Shown piece after piece: positions 8,308-16,867 of a DNA stretch of 64,000 nt. The first letter of the stretch is position 1. Each line of letters opens with the position of its first letter. Source of the DNA: Emcibacter sp048269205. Lineage in GTDB: Bacteria; Pseudomonadota; Alphaproteobacteria; Sphingomonadales; Emcibacteraceae. A program made the position numbers and the translations under genes. The stretch is taken from positions 186,001 through 250,000 of the forward strand of contig NZ_JBLXJC010000002.1 of the NCBI RefSeq assembly GCF_048269205.1. The letters are read 5' to 3'. The notes beneath the pieces were generated by a model. It saw nothing but the letters and a program-made list of their open reading frames with translations, made no database searches and was not told the DNA's origin.

Positions 8308-9599
8308 AAACCCTGCTGTTACTGATTAACCTCCTTATCCTTCCGTTTCCGGTACTGGGCGCTGATCTTCTGCTGAAGAACGCGACCCTCATTGACGGCA
8401 CCGGCACCTCTGCCAAAAGCATCGAAAACTTGCTGATCAGGGACGGTCGCATCGTCGGAGTTGATGTCAAGGAACCCGGACAAGATATTGAAATCATTGA
8501 TCTTAAAGACGCATGGATCATCCCCGGCCTCATTGACGCCCATGTCCATCTTTCCGGGTTCGAGGGCGACCGGCGGGAAATGCCCGGCAAGCTCGAACGG
8601 GCGCTCCGGGGCGGCATCACCGGCCTGCGCGATATGGCCGGCGACACACGGGTGCTGAAGGATACGGTCAGTGACCTGCATCTTGGCCTCTATCCCGGCC
8701 CGACGCTCACCTATGCGGGCCTGATGGGCGGCCCCACCATGTTTGATGACCCCCGGGTCTTGGAAGCTTCCATCGGCTATGCCCCCGGTGAAGCCCCGGG
8801 CCTGCGCGCCATCGACCAGGAAACCGATGCGGGCAAGGCCATGGCCGACCTGAAGACAACCGGCGCCAGTGCCGCCAAGCTCTATGGCAATCTGGACCGG
8901 GACACGGTTCTGCGCCTCGGCAAAGCGGCCCATAAGGCCGGGGTCAGGATCTGGGCCCATCCGGCCACCTTCCCGGCCCGCCCGATGGACCTGATAGAGG
9001 CCGGGGCCGATGTGCTGTCCCACAGCGCCTATTTCATCTGGCAGGCGGTGCCCGACATGCCGACCGACTATAACGCCCGCAGACATGGCCCTTACGGCGA
9101 CTATTCCCCCGATGACAATCGCTATCAGCAGGTGATCGAGCGGATGGCGGCCGGGAATGTACTGCTGGATGCGACGCTGACCATTCATTACGATCATGCC
9201 GTGGAAGCAAACGAGCCTCTGGAAGGTGTGACCGATAACGCCTTCACCTGGGCCACGGCCTTCACCCGCCGCGCCCACAAGGCAGGTGTGAAAATTGTCG
9301 CCGGCACCGACGCCCTGTTCCCGTCGGAAAAACAGGATCCGGAAGGGGACGACCTGCCCAACCTGCATCGGGAGCTGGAAATTCTGGTGAACTATGCGGG
9401 CCTGACGCCGATGGAGGCCCTTGTCGCCGGCACCCGTAACAGCGCCGAGGCCGCGGGGCTCTTGCAAGACCACGGCACAATTGAGCCGGGCAAGGTCGCC
9501 GACCTGGTGGTGCTCAATACGGACCCGGTCAGGGACATCACCGCCACCCGGGACATCCGCATGGTGATCAGGGCGGGGAAAATCATCCCCCAGAAATAA
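8298..9599 (+). CDS. Secreted metal-dependent amidohydrolase
   Basis: 433 aa with a signal peptide (MKTLLLLINLLILPFPVLGA); the ATGs at 8298 and 8304 are both possible. It is an imidazolonepropionase/prolidase-like amidohydrolase: an N-terminal strand with the metal motif DAHVHL (His82, His84), a candidate bridging lysine in SAAKLYGN, further histidines in IWAHPA and LSHSAYF, and Asp in GTDALFP. The C-terminus returns to the beta-sandwich (IEPGKVADLVVLNTDP). Coupled with the M19-like protein, it probably hydrolyses a cyclic or dipeptide amide in the periplasm. The substrate is unknown. Confidence 0.88.
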   Translation: MGMKTLLLLINLLILPFPVLGADLLLKNATLIDGTGTSAKSIENLLIRDGRIVGVDVKEPGQDIEIIDLKDAWIIPGLIDAHVHLSGFEGDRREMPGKLERALRGGITGLRDMAGDTRVLKDTVSDLHLGLYPGPTLTYAGLMGGPTMFDDPRVLEASIGYAPGEAPGLRAIDQETDAGKAMADLKTTGASAAKLYGNLDRDTVLRLGKAAHKAGVRIWAHPATFPARPMDLIEAGADVLSHSAYFIWQAVPDMPTDYNARRHGPYGDYSPDDNRYQQVIERMAAGNVLLDATLTIHYDHAVEANEPLEGVTDNAFTWATAFTRRAHKAGVKIVAGTDALFPSEKQDPEGDDLPNLHRELEILVNYAGLTPMEALVAGTRNSAEAAGLLQDHGTIEPGKVADLVVLNTDPVRDITATRDIRMVIRAGKIIPQK

Positions 9600-9601
9600 A
9601 A

Positions 9602-9634
9602 GCGGCGCCGGGATCAGACCCGGCACCGCCTTTT
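9602..9634. terminator. Bidirectional Rho-independent terminator
   Basis: An 11-bp GC-rich stem (arms 9602-9612 and 9619-9629, one mismatch) with loop ATCAGA and T-runs on both sides. It sits between the convergent amidohydrolase and ligB genes. Confidence 0.8.
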
Positions 9635-9653
9635 GCTTCATATAGGGGATTTT

Positions 9654-10496
9654 TTAATCCAGATTTTCCAGCAGCAGCAGGCCCGCCGCCGTGTTGGAAA
9701 TAGGGATGGTATATTTCTGATGCAGCAGGTTAACCTTGTCGCTCAAGGCTCCGCGCATCATCAGCCACAACACCAGCTCCACGCCCTGTGATCCGGCCAG
9801 ACGCACCAGGTCCGGAATGGAATAGCTGAGCAGCGCTTCCGGATCGTCGACAATCTTTTTCATGCACATTTCATCGAATTCCTGATTGAGGAAACCGGCC
9901 CGTTCGCCCTCCAGCTGATGTGAGAGCCCACCGGTGCCGATGATCACCACTTTTGTGTCCTCATCATAAGAGCGGATCGCCCGGCCAAGTGCCTTGCCCA
10001 TGTCGTAACAGCGTTTCGGGCTCGGCACCGGATGCTGCACCGTGTTGACGCAAACCGGGATCGTACGCACTTCCGGGGTCCAGCGTTCCGGCCACATCAA
10101 TTGCATGGGCACGGTAAAACCGTGGTCCACCTTCATTTCCTGACAGGTGGTGAGGTCGAACTCATCATTCATCAGGCTCTCAATAATGTGCCAGGACAGT
10201 TTCGGATCACCCGGGAACGGCGGGATTTCCGGGATGCCCCAGCCCTCGTCCGCATTGCGGTATTCCTCTGCCGCGCCGATGGCAAAGGTCGGCATGGCAT
10301 CGAGGAAGAAATTGAGCCCGTGGTCGTTATAAATCACCACCGCCACATCGGGCTTGACCTCGTCCAGCCAGTCCCGCACCGGCGGATAGCTGTCGAAAAA
10401 AGCCTTCCAGTAATGGCTTTCGAAATCCTTCTCGGCAATGGCCTTGCCGATCGCCGGGATGTGGGATGTGGTAATGCCGCCAACGATTTTCGCCAT
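9654..10496 (-). CDS. ligB: Protocatechuate 4,5-dioxygenase beta (catalytic) subunit, LigB type
   Basis: 280 aa of the class III extradiol dioxygenase family. The non-haem Fe(II) ligands expected from LigB are present: His12 (TTSHIPAIG), His59 (YNDHGLNFF) and Glu240 (GVELVLWL). The catalytic-base histidine is in GGLSHQLEGE. The enzyme cleaves protocatechuate or a close relative such as gallate between C4 and C5 (meta cleavage). The start is 2 nt after the ligA stop, with AAAGGA inside the end of ligA, so the two are translationally coupled. Exact substrate cannot be told from sequence; no other ring-cleavage pathway genes lie nearby. Confidence 0.92.
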   Translation of the reverse strand: MAKIVGGITTSHIPAIGKAIAEKDFESHYWKAFFDSYPPVRDWLDEVKPDVAVVIYNDHGLNFFLDAMPTFAIGAAEEYRNADEGWGIPEIPPFPGDPKLSWHIIESLMNDEFDLTTCQEMKVDHGFTVPMQLMWPERWTPEVRTIPVCVNTVQHPVPSPKRCYDMGKALGRAIRSYDEDTKVVIIGTGGLSHQLEGERAGFLNQEFDEMCMKKIVDDPEALLSYSIPDLVRLAGSQGVELVLWLMMRGALSDKVNLLHQKYTIPISNTAAGLLLLENLD

Positions 10497-10498
10497 GA

Positions 10499-10846
10499 TC
10501 AGTCCTTTCCGAATTCGCCGAGGATTTTGTCAAATTCCTCGCGGGAGACGCCGCGCTGCTGAGCGCCGATATCCTGCATGTTGAGGCCGAAGATGCCGGC
10601 AAATTTCGCCAGGTAATAGGCATTGCCGCCCGCCTCCAGCAGGTCCAGCACCTGGCGGCTTTTGATGGCCGCTTTCTGCTGCTCATTCAGGCCGTATTTG
10701 TCGCAATAGGCCTCCTCATCGGCGAGGAACTCCTCGCGGTTTTTCTTCTCGTTAAAGGAAAAACACATCTTGTTGAGGGCCAGGCCTTTCATGGCCTCCC
10801 GCCCGTCAAACAGGGTCGTGCCCGGGATCGGGTCATAGTCTACCAT
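10499..10846 (-). CDS. ligA: Protocatechuate 4,5-dioxygenase alpha subunit, LigA type
   Basis: 115 aa, matching the small all-helical LigA subunit that covers the active site of LigB (IPGTTLFDGREAMKGLALNKM at the N-terminus, then YGLNEQQKAAI). It is the first gene of a two-gene leftward operon. It is divergent from a MetE-like gene, and the shared 298-nt region carries two palindromic operator candidates. Inducible control by an aromatic compound is likely, but no regulator gene is adjacent. Confidence 0.92.
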   Translation of the reverse strand: MVDYDPIPGTTLFDGREAMKGLALNKMCFSFNEKKNREEFLADEEAYCDKYGLNEQQKAAIKSRQVLDLLEAGGNAYYLAKFAGIFGLNMQDIGAQQRGVSREEFDKILGEFGKD

Positions 10847-11144
10847 CTTCGCGCTCCCATTCGGTTTGCTGACTTATGAGAGCAAGTTTAGTGGGTACGG
10901 CCCCGGCGGTAATTGACATAGATCAGTAAAATGGGTCAAATTGCATGCAATTTATGGATATTTTGGACATTTAATAGTATTTTTCCATCATATTGCGTGC
11001 AATTATCCCTTTTTCCCGTCGCAGGAAAACATCATCACTCCCGTCCCAAATACTTGGCATGGCTAACCATCTCTGATATGACATATAGCCTTCAGGGAAG
11101 CATTCATCCGGGCGCATAGAGCCCGCGCAAGGGAGACCACCACC
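10847..11144. promoter_or_regulatory. ligAB / metE-like divergent control region with two ATTGC-N2-GCAAT palindromes
   Basis: Site 1 is a perfect 16-bp palindrome, AAATTGCATGCAATTT (10938-10953). Site 2, ATTGCGTGCAAT (10992-11003), shares both half-sites with a different centre. The centres are 52 bp apart, about five helical turns, so both sites face the same side of the DNA. This is the geometry expected for cooperative or looping repressor binding, though which protein binds is unknown. No ORF is visible here. Confidence 0.7.
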
Positions 11145-12278
11145 ATGACCCATATTCGCACTTCACATGTCGGCAGCCTGCCTCGCGGCGAAGAGCTCAC
11201 CCCTCTTCTGATCGCCCGGGACAGCGGCAAACCCTATGACGCGAAGGAATTCGACGAGAAGGTTTCCGCCGCCGTCGATCATGTGGTCCAGAAGCAGGTG
11301 GAATGCGGCGTTGATGTCATCAGCGACGGCGAAATGGGCAAGATCGGCTACTCCACCTATATGATCGAGCGCCTGTCCGGCTTTGGCGGCCATGTGGACC
11401 GCAAACCGGCTGCCGACCTCGCCGAACATCCGGGCCTCGCGAAAAAGCTCTCCGCCATCATGGGCAGCCAGGAATTTGTGCGCGCTTCCTGCGTCGGCAA
11501 GGTGGAGCTGGTGACGCTCGATCCGCTGTGGGAGGATATCCGCCGCTTCAAGGCCTCTTTGGACAAGCACGGCAAGCCGGGAACCGAGGCCTTCATGAAT
11601 GCCGCCTCCCCGGGCCTGATCACCGCCTTCCAGGTCAACCAGTTCTATCCCAGTCACGAAGCTTACCTTGCCGACCTGGCCGACGCCATGCGCGAAGAAT
11701 ATGAAACCATCGTCAACGAGGGATTTTACCTGCAGCTCGACTGCCCGGATCTGGCCATGTCGCGCCATACCGGCTATCAGGACATGACCGACGAGGAGTT
11801 CCTCAAGGTCGCCGCGGCCAATGTGGAGGCGCTCAATGCCGCCACCGCCAATATCCCGCCGGAGAAAATCCGCATGCATGTGTGCTGGGGCAACTATGAG
11901 GGCCCGCACGACCATGACATCGCGCTTGAGAAAATGATCAACATTATCCTGGGGGCCCGCCCGGCGACCATCCTGTTCGAGGCCGCCAACCCGCGCCACG
12001 AGCATGAATGGAAGGTCTGGGCCGACGCCAAGATCCCCGAGGAGAAGATCCTCGCCCCCGGCACCATCGACACCTGCTCCAACTATGTGGAGCATCCGGA
12101 GCTGATCGCCCAGAGGATCGAACGCTTCGCCGGCATTGTCGGGCCCGAGCGGGTCATCGCCTCCACCGACTGCGGCTTTGGCACCTTCGCCGGTTACGGC
12201 AAGATCGACCCGGACGTGACCTGGAAAAAACTCCGCGCACTGAGGCAGGGGGCCGATATCGCGGGGACACGGGTTTAA
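11145..12278 (+). CDS. MetE C-terminal-type (core) methyltransferase
   Basis: 377 aa of the cobalamin-independent methionine synthase superfamily, but with only the C-terminal catalytic barrel. It starts TSHVGSLPRGEEL. All four zinc ligands of MetE appear present: His245 and Cys247 in MHVCWGNY, Glu279 in LFEAANPRHEHEW and Cys343 in ASTDCGFGTF. The N-terminal half that helps bind polyglutamyl methylfolate in full-length MetE is absent. Such proteins move methyl groups onto thiols, with donors differing by subgroup; related proteins include epoxyalkane:CoM transferases. Divergence from ligAB suggests a link to aromatic (methoxy-aromatic) catabolism. ATG with GGGAGACC upstream. Confidence 0.82.
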   Translation: MTHIRTSHVGSLPRGEELTPLLIARDSGKPYDAKEFDEKVSAAVDHVVQKQVECGVDVISDGEMGKIGYSTYMIERLSGFGGHVDRKPAADLAEHPGLAKKLSAIMGSQEFVRASCVGKVELVTLDPLWEDIRRFKASLDKHGKPGTEAFMNAASPGLITAFQVNQFYPSHEAYLADLADAMREEYETIVNEGFYLQLDCPDLAMSRHTGYQDMTDEEFLKVAAANVEALNAATANIPPEKIRMHVCWGNYEGPHDHDIALEKMINIILGARPATILFEAANPRHEHEWKVWADAKIPEEKILAPGTIDTCSNYVEHPELIAQRIERFAGIVGPERVIASTDCGFGTFAGYGKIDPDVTWKKLRALRQGADIAGTRV

Positions 12279-12293
12279 GGCTTAGCCTGCCCC

Positions 12294-12331
12294 GTCATTC
12301 CCGTGCCAAAAAAAGAAAGAACGGGAATCCC
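12294..12331. repeat. Dispersed GTCATTCCCG palindromic repeat, expanded-loop copy
   Basis: The arms CGTCATTCCCGT and ACGGGAATCCC flank an A-rich loop, resembling the short palindromes at 15.1 and 61.8-62.0 kb but with a longer loop. An additional perfect 9-bp inverted repeat (AGAACGGGA / TCCCGTTCT, 12318-12336) overlaps its right arm. Confidence 0.6.
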
Positions 12332-12346
12332 GTTCTTAATAAACAG

Positions 12347-12373
12347 ACGCCATCCTTCGGGGTGGCGTTTTTT
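12347..12373 (+). terminator. Rho-independent terminator of the metE-like gene
   Basis: Stem ACGCCATCC (12347-12355), loop TTCG, GGGTGGCGT (12360-12368), then a T-run. Textbook UUCG-tetraloop terminator, 70 nt after the stop codon. Confidence 0.88.
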
Positions 12374-12412
12374 GTTTGAGCGCTTTTTTATCAGATACCG
12401 AACAAGAAATAC

Positions 12413-13474
12413 TTATTTCGAATTGTCAAATGCCCCTTCGACGATCTGATTTATTTGGCTTTGAGGTATAGTCCTTATTTTCGACATCAATTTCTGAAAC
12501 TTTTTATTTTGCTCAGAAGCGACAAAAAAATCATAACTACATGCAGCAAAATTTGCATTTAATTGCTCAACGTTAACTTCGATTTTTTTTCTGCCACCGA
12601 TTAAAAGGCAATCCTTAGAAAGGGGTAATAATATTTTCTCAATTTTTTGCCCTGCAAACATCAATGGGATATATCCAGTATCAGAGGAATAAGAAACAGA
12701 CACACAATCAGGTAATATTAAGCCCTGTGAAAGCCCTGATATAGTTTGCCATCTTAATGATTTTAAAAAGTTTACTCGTTGCTCTGGAATTAGCGTTTTC
12801 CCAAGGGCATTGGTATGACCTCGGTATGCAGTTTCTTTAGATTTTTCTGTCAGTTTTTGAAATACATTTTGAAAAAACACAGCGTTTTGATCAAAACTTG
12901 TCTTGAAGTTAAATTTGGAAAATTCAAATGCATAATTCAAAAAACTGTCTTTGTTACTAAAGCCCCTTAGAGTGAGTAAAAATTTGTTTTCCTCATAAAA
13001 TTCAAGCAATATTTTTTCCAATGCACCTTTAGGAGCTTCTTCATTCAATCCAAGGAATTGTTTAGTTTGATCGAAATCCGATAAAACCATAGAACTCTTG
13101 TCCACCAATTGCTCAAATGCGGAGGTGAGAGTTTCTCGCGTGTGTTTTTGTCTAAAAACAAGATGTGTTACAACTTCTGCAGCATCATTTGATGAAATGT
13201 CTTCACCAAGTTTTCTTGTAAGAAGACTTTTAATTTTTGATGCAAGTTCACTCTCGTATCTCGTTATTTTATCATCTAGTGTTCCATCACTTGTATTTCT
13301 TTCTGCTGGCCTAGAATAAAAAAACCTTTCCGCGGCGATCCTCTCAGTTGAAGTCGTAAAACACCCTCGTTCAAGTGAATAGACAACCACTTGAACCTTT
13401 TTCTTGCGCGCATTCTCAATACCAAAATTTCTAAGTAGCACTTGAGGAATATAATGCTGTTTTTTGCCTGCCAT
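12413..13474 (-). CDS. DUF4238 family protein
   Basis: 353 aa from the ATG at 13474; an in-frame TTG at 13507 adds 11 residues with no family match. The opening MAGKKQHYIPQVLLRNFG is the typical DUF4238 start (KQHYVPQxYLRNF-like). Next comes a region with ERFFYSRPAER, then a helical segment rich in Lys/Glu. Function of DUF4238 is unknown. The DNA is visibly AT-rich with A/T-ending codons, unlike neighbouring genes, indicating recent acquisition. It lies downstream of, and probably in one transcript with, a two-TM protein of the same base composition. Confidence 0.8.
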   Translation of the reverse strand: MAGKKQHYIPQVLLRNFGIENARKKKVQVVVYSLERGCFTTSTERIAAERFFYSRPAERNTSDGTLDDKITRYESELASKIKSLLTRKLGEDISSNDAAEVVTHLVFRQKHTRETLTSAFEQLVDKSSMVLSDFDQTKQFLGLNEEAPKGALEKILLEFYEENKFLLTLRGFSNKDSFLNYAFEFSKFNFKTSFDQNAVFFQNVFQKLTEKSKETAYRGHTNALGKTLIPEQRVNFLKSLRWQTISGLSQGLILPDCVSVSYSSDTGYIPLMFAGQKIEKILLPLSKDCLLIGGRKKIEVNVEQLNANFAACSYDFFVASEQNKKFQKLMSKIRTIPQSQINQIVEGAFDNSK

Positions 13475-13533
13475 TTCGCCGCACCCAACAGTTTTTGTGC
13501 CCTGCAAATAGTAAATTAATACTACGGCCTAAC

Positions 13534-14829
13534 TCAGGAAGCTAATCTATATGCCCTGATGGAATTAAGCTTTTCGTCAATAGAAAAGGTGTACTCATCT
13601 GTTTTGTGAATAAACTCTTCTATTAAATCGAGGTCATCATTAGAAAAAGACCCGTGCTCATATCTGAGAAGACCATTTATCATGCCTAACAAATCACCAT
13701 AACCATGCCTCTGAAACTTCTCAAAAGAACCTTCGTCTGTCTTTTTGAAAAGGATTATGTCCCAAAGAGATCGCTGTTTTGACAACCCACTTTCTACTGC
13801 TTTTAATCCTTCTTCAAGGCGACCAACCCTAAACAAGACATAAAGAATAAGATAACTAACGCAGTAATATTCTTTTTCTCGACTTAGCCTTGAAGTTAAA
13901 GATTCTAAAAATATCTTTTTGTCGTTTTTACTCTGAAGTGTTTCAAAATATTGAACAAGGGTATCGCCGTTTTCACAAGATATGTGACTATTTTGAGGGT
14001 CGCGCACGATTTCCTGACGTTCGCCAGAACGGCTACTGGTCCAACTATCTTGGTAAATGCTTTTTATTTTTCGCCCTATGTATTCTGCATAAATGCTACC
14101 TAGTTGTCCCGACTCTCGACCATATTTTTTATATCGACTTATTTCATCTTTAAGGATGCCAACGACATGTTTTTCAATATTATGGCTCAAAGTATAAACA
14201 GCCTCTTGGGCTAGTGCCTTTACTTTTGAAGTCTTTTTCCTGTCAGATCTAAAAAATGTTTGGCGCAGAATCCGTTTTTGTCCATTTTGGTCTACAAAAA
14301 CAACATCTAGCTTTAAATCTTTTCCCTCCTTTTGTATTGGTGGAACTATCCAAAAATCAGCATGCAGTTCAGTAGTTGAGTTTGGTGGAATAGGAAATTT
14401 TCCAAAGCAAGGACTACTAGTATCCTTTAAGAGAACTTGCCCCTGTATCCATGGACTCTTAATGTAACAATTGAAAATACTCATTGGCTGATCAGTGATA
14501 TTGGTTGCATACCAATAACTCGCCAATTGCATAGCTGGTTTAGCATCTCCGGTACGCCCCATATGCCACCAATTTTGCCGTTGATGGGGAAGTATTATTG
14601 GACGGTACAAATAGCTTTTTATCCAAGGAAACAGGGTGGCAAGTTTTCCATCTTTTTTGAATATCGCAGAACCATATCGTCTTAATAATCTCTCTGTAAC
14701 AAGTAGAACTATCCCTCCAAGAAACAATACTGGTTCATAGTTACCACCTGGATCATTCCACCACTTGATGCCAAAAAATACACTACCCACTAAAACGACA
14801 AATTCGACAAAATAAATTAATCGGACCAT
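13534..14829 (-). CDS. Unknown protein with two N-terminal membrane segments (AT-rich island)
   Basis: 431 aa, not recognised. Two hydrophobic helices at about residues 4-22 and 33-50 (VEFVVLVGSVFFGIKWW; VLFLGGIVLLVTERLL) suggest a short membrane hairpin with both ends cytoplasmic. A beta-rich stretch follows (residues ~85-180, SYWYATNITDQPMSIFNCYI). The C-terminal half is helical, with repeat-like segments resembling TPR-type folds (residues ~300-420). AT-rich codon use like the DUF4238 gene, which starts ~60 nt downstream. The pair may form a membrane-anchored two-component module. No catalytic motif is visible. Confidence 0.7.
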   Translation of the reverse strand: MVRLIYFVEFVVLVGSVFFGIKWWNDPGGNYEPVLFLGGIVLLVTERLLRRYGSAIFKKDGKLATLFPWIKSYLYRPIILPHQRQNWWHMGRTGDAKPAMQLASYWYATNITDQPMSIFNCYIKSPWIQGQVLLKDTSSPCFGKFPIPPNSTTELHADFWIVPPIQKEGKDLKLDVVFVDQNGQKRILRQTFFRSDRKKTSKVKALAQEAVYTLSHNIEKHVVGILKDEISRYKKYGRESGQLGSIYAEYIGRKIKSIYQDSWTSSRSGERQEIVRDPQNSHISCENGDTLVQYFETLQSKNDKKIFLESLTSRLSREKEYYCVSYLILYVLFRVGRLEEGLKAVESGLSKQRSLWDIILFKKTDEGSFEKFQRHGYGDLLGMINGLLRYEHGSFSNDDLDLIEEFIHKTDEYTFSIDEKLNSIRAYRLAS

Positions 14830-15001
14830 TGTCGACTGTAGCCCATATAATTTAGTTTGTTAGGTAAATAAGAAAAAAAAGCTTTCATTAATAAACCACC
14901 TCAAGTCGCTTGAATTACCCAAATATCATGCACACCTGAGATTGTATCACAAAGCACACTATTATTGTGACTGGTTTTTAGAGAACGAATGAGAAAGAAA
15001 A

Positions 15002-15076
15002 TAGTGGGCGGTACCAGGTTCGACCTAGTGACCCCTGCGATGTCAACCTAGTGCTCCACCCCTGAGCCAACAGTCC
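15002..15076 (-). pseudogene. Decayed tRNA-Val copy (relic)
   Basis: This aligns without gaps to the intact tRNA-Val at 15911-15985, matching at 65 of 75 positions. The ten changes break the acceptor stem (two mismatches), the anticodon stem (two mismatches), the TTC of the T-loop and the encoded CCA (now CTA). It cannot be a normal tRNA. It borders the AT-rich two-gene patch and is 0.9 kb from the intact gene, consistent with an old tRNA duplication or an island-insertion scar. Confidence 0.9.
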
Positions 15077-15112
15077 GTTTTGGGCCGGGATATTCCTTCC
15101 TCCTCCCGTCCC

Positions 15113-15176
15113 GTCATTCCCGCCGGCGCGGGAATGATGTGAAAAGACAGGCTGGCCCCTCGATTTCGCGGGGTGA
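15113..15176. repeat. Pair of dispersed palindromic repeats in opposite orientation
   Basis: Copy 1 (15113-15138) has the perfect hairpin ATTCCCGC-CGGC-GCGGGAAT. Copy 2 (15152-15176) is an inverted degenerate copy (CTGGcCCCTCG...CGGGGTGAC). Together they resemble a REP/BIME-like unit, immediately beside the tRNA relic. The rest of 14830-15262 holds no gene. Confidence 0.75.
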
Positions 15177-15262
15177 CGACGGCATATTCAGGGCACCTGA
15201 AGCTAATCGCCTCGTGCAGCTTCCCCTTCTACTACTGGAAACTCATATGCGGCAAACTCCGG

Positions 15263-15736
15263 CTATTGCCGGGCGCCGTCATAGGGACTGACCTTTTTGC
15301 TATAAACCCCGACAAACACACGGGTATTCATGCTTGGCATGTTAAAGATATAGCTGGGTTCGTTAACACCGGGATACAACGGCCAGCGCAGGGTGATATA
15401 ACTGATGTTGCCGTCATATCCGGCATCCTTAGCCAGTTGCACTGCCGCCGCCAGGTCCAGCTTGATGGGCAGCGGAATAACCACATCTTCCAGCCAGGGG
15501 GCATCATAGTGCCGCGGCGGCATCTGGAAATTACCCATATAGTTGGTCAGAATGGCCGTCGTGTTGCTGGCATGGGAACCTGCCGGCGGAATATTAAATA
15601 CAAAACGCCACGGGCTGCCGACAAGCTCGATATTCAGATCGGCTTCATAAAATTCCGCCCCGGGATAATATTTCGCCACAATGCTGTTGGCTTCGTTCAG
15701 CATGTCCAGGAACTGGGCATAGGTCTCTTCTGTCAT
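15263..15736 (-). CDS. Hypothetical protein
   Basis: 157 aa from the ATG at 15736 (MTEETYAQFLDML), chosen because CAGGAGACA lies just upstream; a longer frame to 15790 lacks a ribosome site. Not recognised. No signal peptide or membrane segment. Composition is mixed alpha/beta with many aromatics (YYPGAEFYEADL; SPWRFVFNIPP; RHYDAPWLEDVVIPLPI). GC content and codon use resemble the chromosome rather than the AT-rich patch. It sits between the tRNA relic and the intact tRNA-Val. Confidence 0.65.
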   Translation of the reverse strand: MTEETYAQFLDMLNEANSIVAKYYPGAEFYEADLNIELVGSPWRFVFNIPPAGSHASNTTAILTNYMGNFQMPPRHYDAPWLEDVVIPLPIKLDLAAAVQLAKDAGYDGNISYITLRWPLYPGVNEPSYIFNMPSMNTRVFVGVYSKKVSPYDGARQ

Positions 15737-15910
15737 GAAATGTCTCCTGTTTGGATTGAGGTGAAACGCAATGGTCAAAACACGCTGCAAAACAGGGAAC
15801 TGGGCCTCCCCACCGGGGAGAACAGATAAGCAGAATACTACGAGAAAACTTTCATTAGAAAGCTCTATTATAAATTGAATGCCGGTATCTTCAATCTTTT
15901 TTGGAGAAAA

Positions 15911-15985
<75 letters not shown>

Positions 15986-16180
15986 CCGAAAGGGATGCGC
16001 CGTAAGGCGTGAAAGCGATTTATACTGATTTCGCGCGCCAACGCAAGCCCAAAGATGAAGCTTTTTTATCCCCGTAAATGTTCCGGCCTCAACCCCCGCC
16101 GCAATTCGGCCACTGTGCCGGTTCATGGTAGAGCAAGGAAAAATCTGCTAAGCTTGGAGATCAACCAAGGGGACCTGACC

Positions 16181-16771
16181 ATGAAGCACGCTGTTCGAAT
16201 AATTTTCCTGATTATCGGTATTTCCAGCCTCGCCGCCTGTTCCGGTGGCTATAAAAGCGACGTGAGCCGTTTTCATAACCTGCCGCGCCCGGCGGGCGAA
16301 AGCATCGAGGTGATGGCCGCCAAGGCCGAGCGCCAGTCCTCGCTGGAATTCGGGCAATATGCGGAAATGATCGGCAACCGGCTCGGCACCATCGGCTACA
16401 CCCCGCCGGTCAATGGCCAGTCCACACCCCTGATCGCCTATCTGGATTACGGCATGCAGCCGGTCGCCGGGGTGACCTATGAAGAAGGCTCCTCCGCCTC
16501 CATCGGCATGGGCACCGGTGGCCGCCATTCAAGTTTCGGGCTCGGCTTTTCTTTCCCGATCGGCGAAAGCAAGCCGCGCCAGGATTATGTCTACATCCTG
16601 TCGCTCGACATTGTCCGCCGGGGCGACGGGGCGAAGCTTTATGAAGGCAAGAGCACCATTCGCGCCACCGGCAAGGCCATGAACGAAATGATGCCGCTGC
16701 TGATCGACGCCCTGTTTGCCGACTTCCCGGGCCAGAGCGGCACCGCGACCCGGGTCAAGGTGGGGAACTAG
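16181..16771 (+). CDS. DUF4136-type lipoprotein (first of two paralogues)
   Basis: 196 aa from the ATG at 16181, chosen because AAGGGGA lies just upstream and the leader then begins MKHAVRIIFLIIGISSLAAC with a lipobox (SLAAC) at residues 16-20. A longer frame to 16055 adds residues unlike any signal. The mature part resembles DUF4136: a short SRFHNLP motif, a middle strand region and the C-terminal MNEMMPLLIDALFADFPG. Probably an outer-membrane-anchored periplasmic lipoprotein; function unknown. It is followed by a paralogue, probably from a tandem duplication. Confidence 0.82.
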   Translation: MKHAVRIIFLIIGISSLAACSGGYKSDVSRFHNLPRPAGESIEVMAAKAERQSSLEFGQYAEMIGNRLGTIGYTPPVNGQSTPLIAYLDYGMQPVAGVTYEEGSSASIGMGTGGRHSSFGLGFSFPIGESKPRQDYVYILSLDIVRRGDGAKLYEGKSTIRATGKAMNEMMPLLIDALFADFPGQSGTATRVKVGN

Positions 16772-16867
16772 GGTGCCGGGAACGGCACCTCCGGCGGGCT
16801 CATTCACAATCGGTTCAGGCTGTCCCGTCTAGACTCCGGTCATAGTATTCGTACAAGGATTAACTGC

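Noticed and set aside
11020..11144. Methionine or cobalamin riboswitch before the metE-like gene
   Set aside because: No conserved SAM- or B12-box pattern seen; the palindromes upstream suggest protein control instead.
13475..13507. TTG extension of the DUF4238 protein
   Set aside because: The family begins at the KQHYIPQ block, so the ATG at 13474 fits better.
15002..15076. Second functional tRNA-Val
   Set aside because: Stem mismatches, changed T-loop and CTA instead of CCA; listed as a relic.
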